A stretch of DNA of 64,000 nucleotides, from assembly GCF_032463525.1 (NCBI RefSeq), contig NZ_CP135971.1, positions 1,736,001 through 1,800,000 of the forward strand, in the 5' to 3' direction. The notes under the pieces were generated by a model, which saw only the letters and a list, made by a program, of their open reading frames with translations, did not search any database and was not told the origin of the DNA. Below are positions 42,369 through 51,098 of this stretch, in pieces (positions within the stretch are counted from its first letter, which is position 1; each line of letters opens with the position of its first letter). Origin of the DNA: Pseudomonas sp. DTU_2021_1001937_2_SI_NGA_ILE_001. Its GTDB lineage: Bacteria; Pseudomonadota; Gammaproteobacteria; Pseudomonadales; Pseudomonadaceae. Made by a program: the position numbers and the translations under genes.

Positions 42369-43280
42369 ATGAGCGCCCGAACCCTCAGTGAAACCGCGAT
42401 CCGCTACTTCCTCCAGGTGGTCAACAGCGGCTCGATCAGCGAGGCCGCCAGCCGCCTGCATGTGGTGCCTTCGGCGGTCAGCCGGCAGATCAGTCGCCTG
42501 GAAAATGAACTGGGCTCGCCCTTGCTCGAACGTCAGTCGCGCGGCGTTGCCCTGAGCCCGGCGGGTGAGCTGCTGGCCGCCTACGCACGCCGCACCCTGC
42601 TGGATGCCGAACAGGTCAGCCAGGAAATCGCCGCGTTGCGTGACCAGTCTGAAGCGCTGATCAGCATCGCTTGCACCGAGGGCTTTGCGTCGCACTGCCT
42701 GCCACGGGCCATCGCTGGGTTTCGTCAGCGCGGTGCCAACAGCTGTTTTCGCATCGACGTGGCCACGGCCGCAGAGGTGACGCGCAGGGTCCGCGAGGGC
42801 GAAGTGGATATCGGCTTTTCCTTCAGCCTGGGCGCAGCCAAGGGCATCAGCGTGGCGTACAGCCAGCCGGCGCCGGTGCTGGCCCTGGTCGCGCCACAGC
42901 ATGAATTGGCAGGACAAGGCAGCCTGGCACTGCATGAGGTGGTCAGGCACCCCCTTGCACTGCCCGGCCCGCACACCACCATCCGCCAGTTGCTCGACCT
43001 GTACAGCAGCCGTGAAGGCATCAACTACCGCAGCATCCTCGACACCGACCACCTGGAGAGCCTGCTCAACTTCTGCATGGCTGGCCACGCCATCACCTTC
43101 TGCGGTGAGCTGTTCGCCCGTGAACGCCTGCAGACCGGCCAACTGATCGCCCTGGAAGTCCCCGAGCTGCGCGGCAGTGAACGTTCCATCGAAATCCAGA
43201 CCCTGGCCCGGCGCCCGCTGAGCGGGCCGCTGCAGTCGTTCATCGACTACATCCAGGGCGTGTTGCCCGGCGACACCTGA
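42369..43280 (+). CDS. LysR-family transcriptional regulator
   Basis: A 303-residue regulator. The N-terminal HTH (YFLQVVNSGSISEAASRL, then VVPSAVSRQISRLENELG) is followed by a substrate-binding domain from about residue 95. It lies between the MFS and amidase genes in the same direction, 72 and 106 bp from them, an unusual internal position for a LysR gene. It may control the MFS promoter region and the 106-bp gap before the amidase. Confidence 0.92.
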   Translation: MSARTLSETAIRYFLQVVNSGSISEAASRLHVVPSAVSRQISRLENELGSPLLERQSRGVALSPAGELLAAYARRTLLDAEQVSQEIAALRDQSEALISIACTEGFASHCLPRAIAGFRQRGANSCFRIDVATAAEVTRRVREGEVDIGFSFSLGAAKGISVAYSQPAPVLALVAPQHELAGQGSLALHEVVRHPLALPGPHTTIRQLLDLYSSREGINYRSILDTDHLESLLNFCMAGHAITFCGELFARERLQTGQLIALEVPELRGSERSIEIQTLARRPLSGPLQSFIDYIQGVLPGDT

Positions 43281-43386
43281 GCGCCCCGGCCATCTGCAAA
43301 CGGCAAGGCAGCCTTCTGAAAAAGTCGGTTGTTGGCAGCCTCCGGCGCTTCTTAGTATTTCCTCGAACCCGACTCAGGAAGCCCTC

Positions 43387-44907
43387 ATGCGCAATGCCCA
43401 AGACCTGCTGGAAAACAGCGCCGTCGAACTCAAGCGACTGATCGACACGCGGGAGCTGTCGCCGGTCGAACTGCTCGAGGCCTGCATCGACCGCATCGAA
43501 AGCCTCAACCCGAAGATCAACGCCTTTTGCGCCACCTCGTTCGACCGTGCCCGCGACGAAGCCGTGGCCAGCGAGCGAGCCATCGCCAAGGGCCAGCAGC
43601 GCGGCCTGCTCGATGGCCTGCCGATCGGCATCAAGGACCTGGAAGAGACCGCTGGCCTGCTGACCACCTACGGCTCGCCGCTGTATCGCGGCAACGTGCC
43701 CGAGCAGGACAACGAACTGGTGCGCCGCCTGCGCGCCGCCGGGGCCATAGTGGTGGGCAAGACCAACGTGCCGGAGATGGGCGCCGGGGCCAACACCCGC
43801 AACCCGGTCTGGGGCGCCACCGGCAACCCCTTCGACCCGGCCCTGAATGCCGGCGGTTCGTCCGGCGGCTCGGCGGCGGCCCTGGCGGTGGACATGGTGC
43901 CGCTGTGCAGCGGCTCGGACACCGGTGGCTCGCTGCGCATTCCCGCTGCCAAATGCGGCGTGGTGGGCCTGCGCACCTCCCCCGGCCTGGTACCCAGCGA
44001 GCGCAAGCTGCTGGGCTGGACACCGATCTCGGTGGTCGGCCCGATGGGCCGTAATGTCGAGGACACCTGGCTGCAGCTGGCGGCCACCACCGGGTTGGCA
44101 CAGGGTGACCCATTGAGCTACGCCTGCGAAATGCCGGCCCGGTTGACCGGCCAGGCCGACCTCTCGCAACTGCGGGTCGGCTACACCGAAGACTTCGGCG
44201 TGTGCGAGGTCGACGACGGCATCCGCCAGGTGTTCCGCGACAAGATCGCCGCGCTGAAATCGGTGTTCGCCGTCTGCGAGCCGGTGGACATCGACATGCC
44301 CGAGGCGCACCGCTGCTTCGACGTACTGCGCGCTGAAGCCTTCGTCGGCAGCCTGCAGGCCGCCTACGAGAAAGACCCGGACGCGCTCGGCCCCAACCCC
44401 CGCGCCAACTACGAGATGGGCGCCAAACTGACTCTGAAGGACTGCGTGTGGGCCGGTGCCGAGCAGACGCGCATCTTCCGCCGCTTCCAGCAGCTGTTCA
44501 GCCGCTACGACCTGATCCTTTCGCCGACCACGCCGGTCTCGCCCTTCCCTTGGGCCGAGCCTTATCTCAGCGCAGTCAACGGCGTGGCGCTGGAGAACTA
44601 TTACCGCTGGCTGGCCCTGACCTACGTGGTGACCCTGGCCACCAACCCGGCGCTGTCGATGCCCATGGGCCGCGACCATCGCGGCATGCCATTCGGCATG
44701 CAGGTGATCGGGCGCTTCCGGGGCGACCTGGAACTGCTGATCGCCGCCCGTGCCCTGGAGGCGCATTGCGAACAGGACCCCGCCCTGCGCCGCCCCCGGC
44801 CAGATCTGGAAGCCCTGCGCGCCACCCAGGTCGACCTGCGCAGCCCAGTCACCCACCCGCCGCTGGACACGCCGGTAGCGAGCAGCGCCGGCCTGTCGGC
44901 GGTCTGA
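43387..44907 (+). CDS. amidase of the amidase-signature family
   Basis: A 506-residue serine hydrolase. The Ser-cisSer-Lys triad is visible: Lys83 in [10 protein letters not shown], the cis-Ser (158) in [11 protein letters not shown] and the nucleophile Ser182 in [14 protein letters not shown]. Such enzymes hydrolyse carboxamides; GatA is excluded because no gatB or gatC is present and the C-terminal part differs ([15 protein letters not shown]). The next gene is dsdA, 31 bp on, suggesting release of a D-amino acid (or a hydroxy-amino acid) from an amide or N-acyl derivative. That link is inference. Confidence 0.9.
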   Translation: MRNAQDLLENSAVELKRLIDTRELSPVELLEACIDRIESLNPKINAFCATSFDRARDEAVASERAIAKGQQRGLLDGLPIGIKDLEETAGLLTTYGSPLYRGNVPEQDNELVRRLRAAGAIVVGKTNVPEMGAGANTRNPVWGATGNPFDPALNAGGSSGGSAAALAVDMVPLCSGSDTGGSLRIPAAKCGVVGLRTSPGLVPSERKLLGWTPISVVGPMGRNVEDTWLQLAATTGLAQGDPLSYACEMPARLTGQADLSQLRVGYTEDFGVCEVDDGIRQVFRDKIAALKSVFAVCEPVDIDMPEAHRCFDVLRAEAFVGSLQAAYEKDPDALGPNPRANYEMGAKLTLKDCVWAGAEQTRIFRRFQQLFSRYDLILSPTTPVSPFPWAEPYLSAVNGVALENYYRWLALTYVVTLATNPALSMPMGRDHRGMPFGMQVIGRFRGDLELLIAARALEAHCEQDPALRRPRPDLEALRATQVDLRSPVTHPPLDTPVASSAGLSAV

Positions 44908-44938
44908 TCCTCATTCACACGCCTTCACGGAGCGCCCC

Positions 44939-46297
44939 ATGGACACCACAGTGCACGGTAAACCGCTGCAAGACTGGCTGGCCGCCTACCCGCTGCTGGC
45001 GCCGCTGCTGCGCCTGGAACCACTGAGCTGGTTCAACCCGGCCATCGCGCCACTGGCCGAGGCCCTGCACGACATTCCTCTGGGCGCGACCGACGTGGAC
45101 CAGGCCAGCGCCCGCCTGCAACGCTTCGCACCGTTCCTGGCCGCAGCCTTCCCGGAAGTCGCCGCCAGCGGCGGCATCATCGAATCCGAGCTGCGCGAGA
45201 TACCCGCCTTTGCCAGTGTGCTGAGCGAGCGTTACAGCCTGCGCACAGCACCGCGCCTGCTGCTGAAGATGGACAGCCACCTGCCAATCTCAGGTTCCGT
45301 GAAAGCCCGTGGCGGCATCTACGAGGTGCTGTTCCACGCCGAGCAACTGGCCCTGCAAGCCGGCCTGCTGAGCCTGGATGACGACTACCGCAAGCTCGCC
45401 GAGCCCGAACTGCAGGCGCTGTTCGCCCGGCACAAGATCGCCGTCGGCTCCACCGGCAACCTCGGCCTGTCGATCGGTATCGCCAGCGCACGCCTGGGCT
45501 TCGAAACCACGGTGCACATGTCGGCCGATGCCCGGCAATGGAAGAAAGACAAACTGCGCGCCCATGGGGTCAGGGTCGTCGAATACGCTGGCGACTACGG
45601 CCAGGCCGTGGAACAGGGCCGCCGTGAAGCGGCCGCCGACCCGAGCTGCCACTTCGTCGATGACGAGAACTCCACGACGCTGTTCCTCGGCTATTCGGTG
45701 GCCGGCGCACGCCTCAAGGCACAGTTCGAGGCACAAGGCCTCCAGGTGGATGCCAAGCACCCGCTGTTCGTCTACCTGCCTTGTGGCGTGGGCGGCGGCC
45801 CCGGCGGCATTGCCTTCGGCCTCAAGCTAGCGTTCGGTGACGATGTGCATTGCATCTTCGCCGAACCCACCGAATCACCCTGCATGCTGATGGGCGTCTA
45901 CACCGGCCTGCACGAGCAGCTGGCGGTGCAGGATTTCGGTATCAGCAACCGGACCGTCGCCGACGGCCTGGCCGTGGGCCGCCCCTCCGGCTTCGTCGGG
46001 CGCAGCCTGCAACGCATGCTCGATGGCTACTACACGGTCAGCGACGACGAACTGATGCGCCTGCTGGCGCTCATGCAACAGAGCGAAGGCATCGCCCTGG
46101 AGCCCTCGGCCCTGGCCGGTGCGCCCGGCACCTGGCATGTGCTGCAGGAGCACCAGGGCTACCGCCAGCGCCTCGGCCTGGACGAACGCAGCATGGCCCA
46201 GGCCACCCACCTGATCTGGGCCACCGGCGGCGGCATGGTGCCAGCTGAGGAAATGGACCGTTACCTGAGCCGGGGCGCAGCCCTGCTGCAAGGCTGA
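44939..46297 (+). CDS. dsdA: D-serine ammonia-lyase
   Basis: A 452-residue PLP enzyme of fold type II that turns D-serine into pyruvate and ammonia; the family also acts on D-threonine, giving 2-oxobutyrate. Lys122 in [12 protein letters not shown] is the PLP lysine; [15 protein letters not shown] binds the phosphate, and [17 protein letters not shown] is a further family block. Length fits E. coli DsdA (442). There is no dsdC or dsdX; instead it follows an amidase. Its stop codon directly abuts that of the convergent E1 gene. Confidence 0.94.
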   Translation: MDTTVHGKPLQDWLAAYPLLAPLLRLEPLSWFNPAIAPLAEALHDIPLGATDVDQASARLQRFAPFLAAAFPEVAASGGIIESELREIPAFASVLSERYSLRTAPRLLLKMDSHLPISGSVKARGGIYEVLFHAEQLALQAGLLSLDDDYRKLAEPELQALFARHKIAVGSTGNLGLSIGIASARLGFETTVHMSADARQWKKDKLRAHGVRVVEYAGDYGQAVEQGRREAAADPSCHFVDDENSTTLFLGYSVAGARLKAQFEAQGLQVDAKHPLFVYLPCGVGGGPGGIAFGLKLAFGDDVHCIFAEPTESPCMLMGVYTGLHEQLAVQDFGISNRTVADGLAVGRPSGFVGRSLQRMLDGYYTVSDDELMRLLALMQQSEGIALEPSALAGAPGTWHVLQEHQGYRQRLGLDERSMAQATHLIWATGGGMVPAEEMDRYLSRGAALLQG

Positions 46298-48967
46298 TCA
46301 GACACTGGCCGGGTCGGTCTTGCCGGCGTCGATGCCCAGGTCGGTCAAGGCCTGGGCCACCACTGCGCGCTCGATCACGCCGTCGTCGGCCAGCGCCTTG
46401 AGCGCCGCCAGCACGATGAACTGGCGGTCCACCTCGAAATGCCGGCGCAACGCCTCGCGGGTGTCGGACTGGCCGAAGCCGTCGGTGCCCAGCGCCACGA
46501 AGCGGCGGTCGCCCAGCCAGGGGCGGATCTGGTCGGCGTGAATCTTCATGTAGTCGGTGGCCACCACCACTGGCCCGGGATGCCCGTCGAGCACCTGGCG
46601 CACATACGGCACCTGCGGTTCTTCCAGCGGGTGCAGCAGGTTCCAGCGCTCCACGGCCTGGGCCTCGCGGCGCACTTCAGTGAGGCTGGTGGCGCTCCAC
46701 ACCTCGCTGCTGACGCCATAGTCGCGTTCGAGAATATCGCCCGCCGCCAGCACCTCGGGCAGGATCGACCCGCTGCCCATCAGTTGCACATGCCGCGTGC
46801 CCTGCGCGGCGCGCTCCACCGGCAGACGGTACAGCCCTTTGAGAATCCCCTGCTCTGAGCCCTCGGGCATGTCCGGGTGCTGATAGTTCTCGTTGAGCAC
46901 GGTGACGTAGTAGTAGACGTCCTGCTGTTCGACGAACATGCGCCGCATGCCGTCGTGGATGATCACCGCCAGCTCGTAGGAATAGGTCGGGTCGTAGGAG
47001 ATGCAGCACGGCACCGTGGCGGACATCACATGGCTGTGCCCGTCGTCATGCTGCAGGCCCTCGCCCATCAGCGTGGTACGCCCCGAGGTGGCGCCAAGCA
47101 GAAAGCCCCTGGCGCGGGCATCCCCGGCCGCCCACAGCAGGTCGCCGACGCGCTGGAAGCCGAACATCGAATAGAAGATGTAGAACGGCAACGTCATCAC
47201 GCCGTGGTTGGCGTACGAGGTGCTGGCGGCGATCCACGAGGACGTCGCGCCGGACTCGTTGAGACCCTCCTGCATGATCTGCCCGTCGCGGCTCTCCTTG
47301 TAGTACGACAGCGTGCCGGCGTCCTGCGGGGTGTAGAGCTGGCCGACATGGGAATGAATACCCACCTGACGGAACAGGTTCTCCATGCCGAAGGTGCGCG
47401 ATTCGTCCGGCACGATGGGCACCACCAGGCGCCCGACGTTAGGGTCTTTGAGCAGGGTGCTGAGAATGCGCACGAACGCCATGGTGGTGGAAATGGTGCG
47501 TTCGCCGGTGCCCTTGAGCTGCGCCTCCAGCGCCGACAGCGGCGGTATTGCCAACGGCTCGACCTGCGCATGGCGGGCCGGCACCTGGCCCCCGAGGCTG
47601 TCACGGCGCGATTGCAGGTAACGGGCTTCCGGGCTGTCCATTGCCGGACGCAGGTAGGGCATGTCGCCCAGTTGCGCGTCGTCGATCTGCAGGCCGAAGC
47701 GGTCACGGAAGGCCTTCACCGCCTCGGCCCCCATTTTCTTCAGCTGGTGGTTGATATTCTGCCCCTCGCCGGCCTCGCCCATGCCGAAGCCCTTGACGGT
47801 CTTGGCGAGGATCACGGTCGGCCGGCCTTTGTGGCGCATCGCCGCCGCATAGGCGTTGTAGACCTTCAGTGGGTCGTGCCCGCCGCGCGACAGCTTCCAG
47901 ATCTGCTCGTCGCTCAGGTCGGCGACCAGCTCCAGCAGCTCCGGGTACTTGCCGAAGAAGTGCTCACGCACATAGGCGCCGTTCTGCGCCTTGTAGGTCT
48001 GGTAGTCGCCGTCGACGCACTCCATCATGCGCTGGCGCAACAGACCGCTCTTGTCCTTCTCCAGCAATGCGTCCCAGCCGCTGCCCCAGACCACCTTGAT
48101 GACGTTCCAGCCGGCGGCGCGGTACAGGCTCTCGAACTCCTGGATCACCTTGGCATTGCCGCGCACCGGCCCGTCGAGGCGCTGCAGGTTGCAGTTGACC
48201 ACGAAGATGATGTTGTCGAGCTTTTCGCGCCCGGCCAGGGAAATGGCTGCCAGCGACTCGGGCTGGTCCATCTCGCCGTCACCGAGGAAAGCCCACACCT
48301 TGCGGCCCTGATGTTCCTTCAGGCCACGGTTCTCCAAGTAGCGCATGAAGCGCGCCTGATACGCGGCAGTGATCGGCCCCAGCCCCATGGACACGGTGGG
48401 AAACTGCCAGAAGTCCGGCATCAGGCGTGGGTGCGGATAGGAGGAAATGCCGTCGCGGTCGGTCTCGCGGCGGAAGTTGTCGAGCTGCTCTTCACTCAGC
48501 CGACCCTCCACGTAGGCGCGGCCATAGATGCCCGGCGAGGAATGCCCCTGGATGTAGACCATGTCGCCGGCGAAGCGCTCGGTGCGGCCACGGAAGAAAT
48601 GATCGAAGCCGACGTCGTAGAGCACCGCCGCCGAGGCGTAGGTGGCGATATGCCCGCCGACGCCAGAGTGCTTGCCAGCCCGCAGCACCATGGCCAGGGC
48701 GTTCCAGCGAATGTAGGCGTTCAGGCGCGCTTCCATGTCCAGGTCGCCGGGGTAAGGCAATTGTCGATCCGGAGTGATGGTATTGACATAGGGCGTGGTC
48801 ACCCGACCATGAAAATCACCGTGCAGCGAGACATCGAAATCCAGCAGCTGGTCGATCAGAAAATGCGCGCGCGGACGGCCCTCGGCCTCGACCACCGAGG
48901 CGATCGAGTCGAGCCATTCGCGGGTTTCCTGGGGGTCGGCATCGAGGTGTGGGGAGCGTTGCGCCAT
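46298..48967 (-). CDS. aceE: homodimeric 2-oxo-acid (pyruvate) dehydrogenase E1, aceE paralogue
   Basis: An 889-residue thiamine-diphosphate E1. The ThDP motif is FLGDGEMDQPES...NCNLQ near residues 228-262; GGHDPLKVYNAY, VPIVPDESRTFGMENLF and GLQHDDGHSH are active-site and phosphate-loop blocks of homodimeric E1. No E2 (aceF) or E3 gene is adjacent, so it is probably not the housekeeping aceE but a second E1, like MdeB (2-oxobutyrate) of P. putida. Convergent dsdA produces pyruvate or 2-oxobutyrate, suitable substrates. AGGAGGA precedes the ATG at 48967. It is divergent from marR, with two palindromes between. Confidence 0.88.
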   Translation of the reverse strand: MAQRSPHLDADPQETREWLDSIASVVEAEGRPRAHFLIDQLLDFDVSLHGDFHGRVTTPYVNTITPDRQLPYPGDLDMEARLNAYIRWNALAMVLRAGKHSGVGGHIATYASAAVLYDVGFDHFFRGRTERFAGDMVYIQGHSSPGIYGRAYVEGRLSEEQLDNFRRETDRDGISSYPHPRLMPDFWQFPTVSMGLGPITAAYQARFMRYLENRGLKEHQGRKVWAFLGDGEMDQPESLAAISLAGREKLDNIIFVVNCNLQRLDGPVRGNAKVIQEFESLYRAAGWNVIKVVWGSGWDALLEKDKSGLLRQRMMECVDGDYQTYKAQNGAYVREHFFGKYPELLELVADLSDEQIWKLSRGGHDPLKVYNAYAAAMRHKGRPTVILAKTVKGFGMGEAGEGQNINHQLKKMGAEAVKAFRDRFGLQIDDAQLGDMPYLRPAMDSPEARYLQSRRDSLGGQVPARHAQVEPLAIPPLSALEAQLKGTGERTISTTMAFVRILSTLLKDPNVGRLVVPIVPDESRTFGMENLFRQVGIHSHVGQLYTPQDAGTLSYYKESRDGQIMQEGLNESGATSSWIAASTSYANHGVMTLPFYIFYSMFGFQRVGDLLWAAGDARARGFLLGATSGRTTLMGEGLQHDDGHSHVMSATVPCCISYDPTYSYELAVIIHDGMRRMFVEQQDVYYYVTVLNENYQHPDMPEGSEQGILKGLYRLPVERAAQGTRHVQLMGSGSILPEVLAAGDILERDYGVSSEVWSATSLTEVRREAQAVERWNLLHPLEEPQVPYVRQVLDGHPGPVVVATDYMKIHADQIRPWLGDRRFVALGTDGFGQSDTREALRRHFEVDRQFIVLAALKALADDGVIERAVVAQALTDLGIDAGKTDPASV

Positions 48968-49020
48968 CGGAAAAATCCTCCTGAACAGGCATTGGCCAGT
49001 GCAGGAGCGCCGACCATTTG

Positions 49021-49034
49021 ATTGCAGTTGCAAT
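49021..49034. promoter_or_regulatory. palindromic operator 1 in the marR/aceE region
   Basis: ATTGCAGTTGCAAT covers a probable -10 (TGCAAT, minus strand) of the E1 gene, with TTGGCG 17 bp upstream (44-49 on the plus strand), and touches the -35 (TTGAAT, 49034-49039) of marR. It is the exact reverse complement of operator 2. Confidence 0.8.
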
Positions 49035-49061
49035 TGAATCTATCGCCAACCCGCCTATGAT
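49034..49061 (+). promoter_or_regulatory. sigma-70 promoter of marR
   Basis: TTGAAT, a 16-bp spacer and TATGAT, ending 32 bp before the marR ATG; it lies between and overlaps the two operators. Confidence 0.65.
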
Positions 49062-49073
49062 TGCAACTGCAAT
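49060..49073. promoter_or_regulatory. palindromic operator 2 in the marR/aceE region
   Basis: ATTGCAACTGCAAT lies just after the -10 of marR, over the expected start site, 20 bp before the ATG: a suitable position for autorepression. Centre-to-centre distance from operator 1 is 39 bp. Confidence 0.8.
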
Positions 49074-49093
49074 TACCAATCCCTGGAGCCGCA

Positions 49094-49543
49094 ATGGCCA
49101 CGCCGCCCCCTGATCTCTGGTTCAACTTCATTCGCGCCCACCGCAGCCTCATCCGCGAAATCGAACGCCGCCTGGCCGACGAAAAACTGCCGCCCTACGC
49201 CTGGTACGACGCGCTGTGGGGTATCGAAAGTGGCCCGGATGGCACCCGGCGCATGCACGAACTGGCCGACGTACTGGCCATCGAACGATACAACCTCACT
49301 CGCCTGGTCGACCGCCTGGAGAAGGAACATCTGGTCCAGCGGGTCAAGGTGGCCGATGACGGCCGTGCCGCCCTGGCGTGCATCACCGACAGTGGCCGGG
49401 CACTGCGCCAGCGCATGTGGAAGGTCTACAAGCAGGCGGTGGACGAGCTGTTCCTCGCCGAATTCGATGAGGCGCAGCAGCGGGTGTTCGCCGAAGCGCT
49501 GGAAAACGCCATGCACAATGCCCGCCGGGGTGCGCACGAATAG
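49094..49543 (+). CDS. MarR-family regulator
   Basis: A 149-residue winged-helix repressor. The recognition region is MHELADVLAIERYNLTRLVDRLEKEHLV and the wing RVKVADDGRAALACI. The ATG at 49094 has TGGAGCC upstream; the frame from 49061 would run through operator 2. It is divergent from the E1 gene and convergent with the truncated E1 gene. The shared 14-bp palindromes make it the likely regulator of both; the effector may be a 2-oxo acid or a related compound (inference). Confidence 0.9.
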   Translation: MATPPPDLWFNFIRAHRSLIREIERRLADEKLPPYAWYDALWGIESGPDGTRRMHELADVLAIERYNLTRLVDRLEKEHLVQRVKVADDGRAALACITDSGRALRQRMWKVYKQAVDELFLAEFDEAQQRVFAEALENAMHNARRGAHE

Positions 49544-49593
49544 ACATCGGCCGCTGCTGACCTGCCGGCGCGGCTGAAGCCAATACGGGTAAG

Positions 49594-50628
49594 TCAGTTG
49601 AGGCGGTAGCACTGCAGCGCCTCGGCCAGGCAACTGACCGGCAAGTGCCCGCTATCGACCAGCATCTGCAGGGCGCTGTAGGCCACCCAGTGTCGATCCA
49701 GGCGCTGCCCCGGCGCGAGACTGTCCGCCCCCAGTGCCCGGAACGGCCCCGGCAGGTGCGCGCCAATCTGCGCCGCAACGAACTGCGCATACCCCGTCAC
49801 CGCCAGCACTGGCCTGTCGCCCTGTCCCAGACAGCCGAGCAGATGGCTGCGCTGCCCTGCCCTCTCGGCATCCCGGGCCAGGCGCGTATAGCTCGGGCAG
49901 CTCCACAGTTCACAGGCCACGCCCCAATCCTCTGCCAGCAGCCGCGCCGCCTCACGCACCTCATCCAGCATGCGCCCGGCACCGAGCAGGCGCAGCGGCG
50001 CGCTGGGCGCTGGCGGATTCACACGGTAAAGCCCCAGCCAGGCTCCGTGCAGGTCTACATACGGGCCGGCGACGCTTGGGATCTGGTCATGCAAGGTCAG
50101 GTAACAGAAACCCGGCCGCCCCTCCACGTACAACGATCGCAAGGCGCCGACCACGATTGCCAGCGCCTCTGCGCCACAGGCCGGGTCGAACGGCAAACAC
50201 TGCCGGTTGCCCGCCAGCCACAGCGGCAACCACGGGTGTGCCCCCTTGGCCCAGCGCGACGGCGAAGACTCGATGTCATTGAACACGATGCCCCGCTCAC
50301 CGATCTGCCGACTCAACATCGACAGATGCGCGGAGGTCGGCGAACGGGTCAGGTAGAACAACGGCCGCTCGGCCTCTTGCGCCTCGGCGAACCACAACGG
50401 CCAGGCACTGATCGGCACCTGGCTTTGCAAGTCGGCGGGATGGTCGTTGATCACCCTCGGCCCGTGCCGAGCGGACACCCCCTGGAAACTTCGCAGCACC
50501 TCGCCGACTGCCGCCAACGGCGAACAGCGTTGCCCGGCGCCGCTGGCCAGGGCCTTGTCGAAACGCTGGAGACACGTTTCGACCAACTGACCGGTGGCCG
50601 GAACGGGCTGTTGAGGGTGCGTCTTCAT
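49594..50628 (-). CDS. truncated homologue of homodimeric E1 (C-terminal half only)
   Basis: A 344-residue protein. From about residue 105 it follows the pyrimidine and transketolase-C domains of AceE: FDPACGAEALAIVVGALRSL matches YDPTYSYELAVIIHDGMRRM, RLLGAGRMLDEVREAARLLA matches QLMGSGSILPEVLAAGDILE, and FRALGADSLAPGQRLD matches FVALGTDGFGQSDTRE of the neighbouring E1. The ThDP-pyrophosphate domain (GDG...N) and the PDESRTFGME block are absent, so no catalysis is expected alone. The frame is intact, with CAGGAG upstream of the ATG at 50628 and normal codon bias, so it is maintained rather than decaying. An operator precedes it. Function unknown. Confidence 0.8.
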   Translation of the reverse strand: MKTHPQQPVPATGQLVETCLQRFDKALASGAGQRCSPLAAVGEVLRSFQGVSARHGPRVINDHPADLQSQVPISAWPLWFAEAQEAERPLFYLTRSPTSAHLSMLSRQIGERGIVFNDIESSPSRWAKGAHPWLPLWLAGNRQCLPFDPACGAEALAIVVGALRSLYVEGRPGFCYLTLHDQIPSVAGPYVDLHGAWLGLYRVNPPAPSAPLRLLGAGRMLDEVREAARLLAEDWGVACELWSCPSYTRLARDAERAGQRSHLLGCLGQGDRPVLAVTGYAQFVAAQIGAHLPGPFRALGADSLAPGQRLDRHWVAYSALQMLVDSGHLPVSCLAEALQCYRLN

Positions 50629-50682
50629 TCCTTCGAACTCCTGTGGCGATGGGCGCGGGAGGGTCAGGAATAAAGCAATCTG

Positions 50683-50696
50683 ATTGCATATGCAAT
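50683..50696. promoter_or_regulatory. palindromic operator 3, before the truncated E1 gene
   Basis: ATTGCATATGCAAT, extended to a perfect 18-bp palindrome TGATTGCATATGCAATCA, lies 55 bp before the start codon; operator 1 lies 54 bp before the full-length E1 gene. Another small inverted repeat (TTTCCT-CATC-AGGAAA, 50701-50716) is next to it. Confidence 0.8.
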
Positions 50697-50844
50697 CAAA
50701 TTTCCTCATCAGGAAAGTGTCGGGCACAAGATGACCGCGCCAATACGGATGGCGGTGAATGACAGGCGAACGAGTACCAGAGGGCGACGCGAAGAATGTT
50801 CGATTAAGAGATTCAGCAGCTCGGACGAGCTTGAGAGGGTGGCA

Positions 50845-50947
50845 ACCCCACCAGCCACACCCCGGCACACGATGTTCCCGCTATGGCTGCTTCCTTCCGG
50901 ACCTGACCAGGTTGACGGGTAATCATTGCGAGGGGACCGATGGGGTC
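50845..50947 (-). ncRNA. ffs: 4.5S RNA of the signal recognition particle
   Basis: The minus strand reads CAGGTCCGGAAGGAAGCAGC in the apical loop, the hallmark of bacterial SRP RNA that binds Ffh and FtsY. The ends pair: ACCCCATCGGTCCCCTCGC at the 5' side with GGGGTGTGGCTGGTGGGGTT at the 3' side. Length about 103 nt. Exact ends are estimated from the pairing. Confidence 0.95.
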
Positions 50948-50981
50948 ACCATAAAGACGCCCGCTGCTAGCGGGCCGCGCT

Positions 50982-51009
50982 ATTGTACCGGTCTGCGGCG
51001 AAGATACAA
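50982..51009 (-). promoter_or_regulatory. promoter of ffs
   Basis: On the minus strand TTGTAT, 16 bp and TACAAT, followed by a GC-rich discriminator (AGCGCGGCC), as is common in growth-rate-controlled RNA promoters. A hairpin (GCCCGCTGCTAGCGGGC, 50959-50975) lies in the leader before the mature RNA. The rest of 51010-51098 is empty. Confidence 0.7.
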
Positions 51010-51098
51010 CCTCTGATTGCGATTAAAAAATCAGGTCGCTCAAGGACTTGGCTCCAATGCCGGGTCAGCCGGGGCTGAGCCCCTGCCCTCGATACCGC

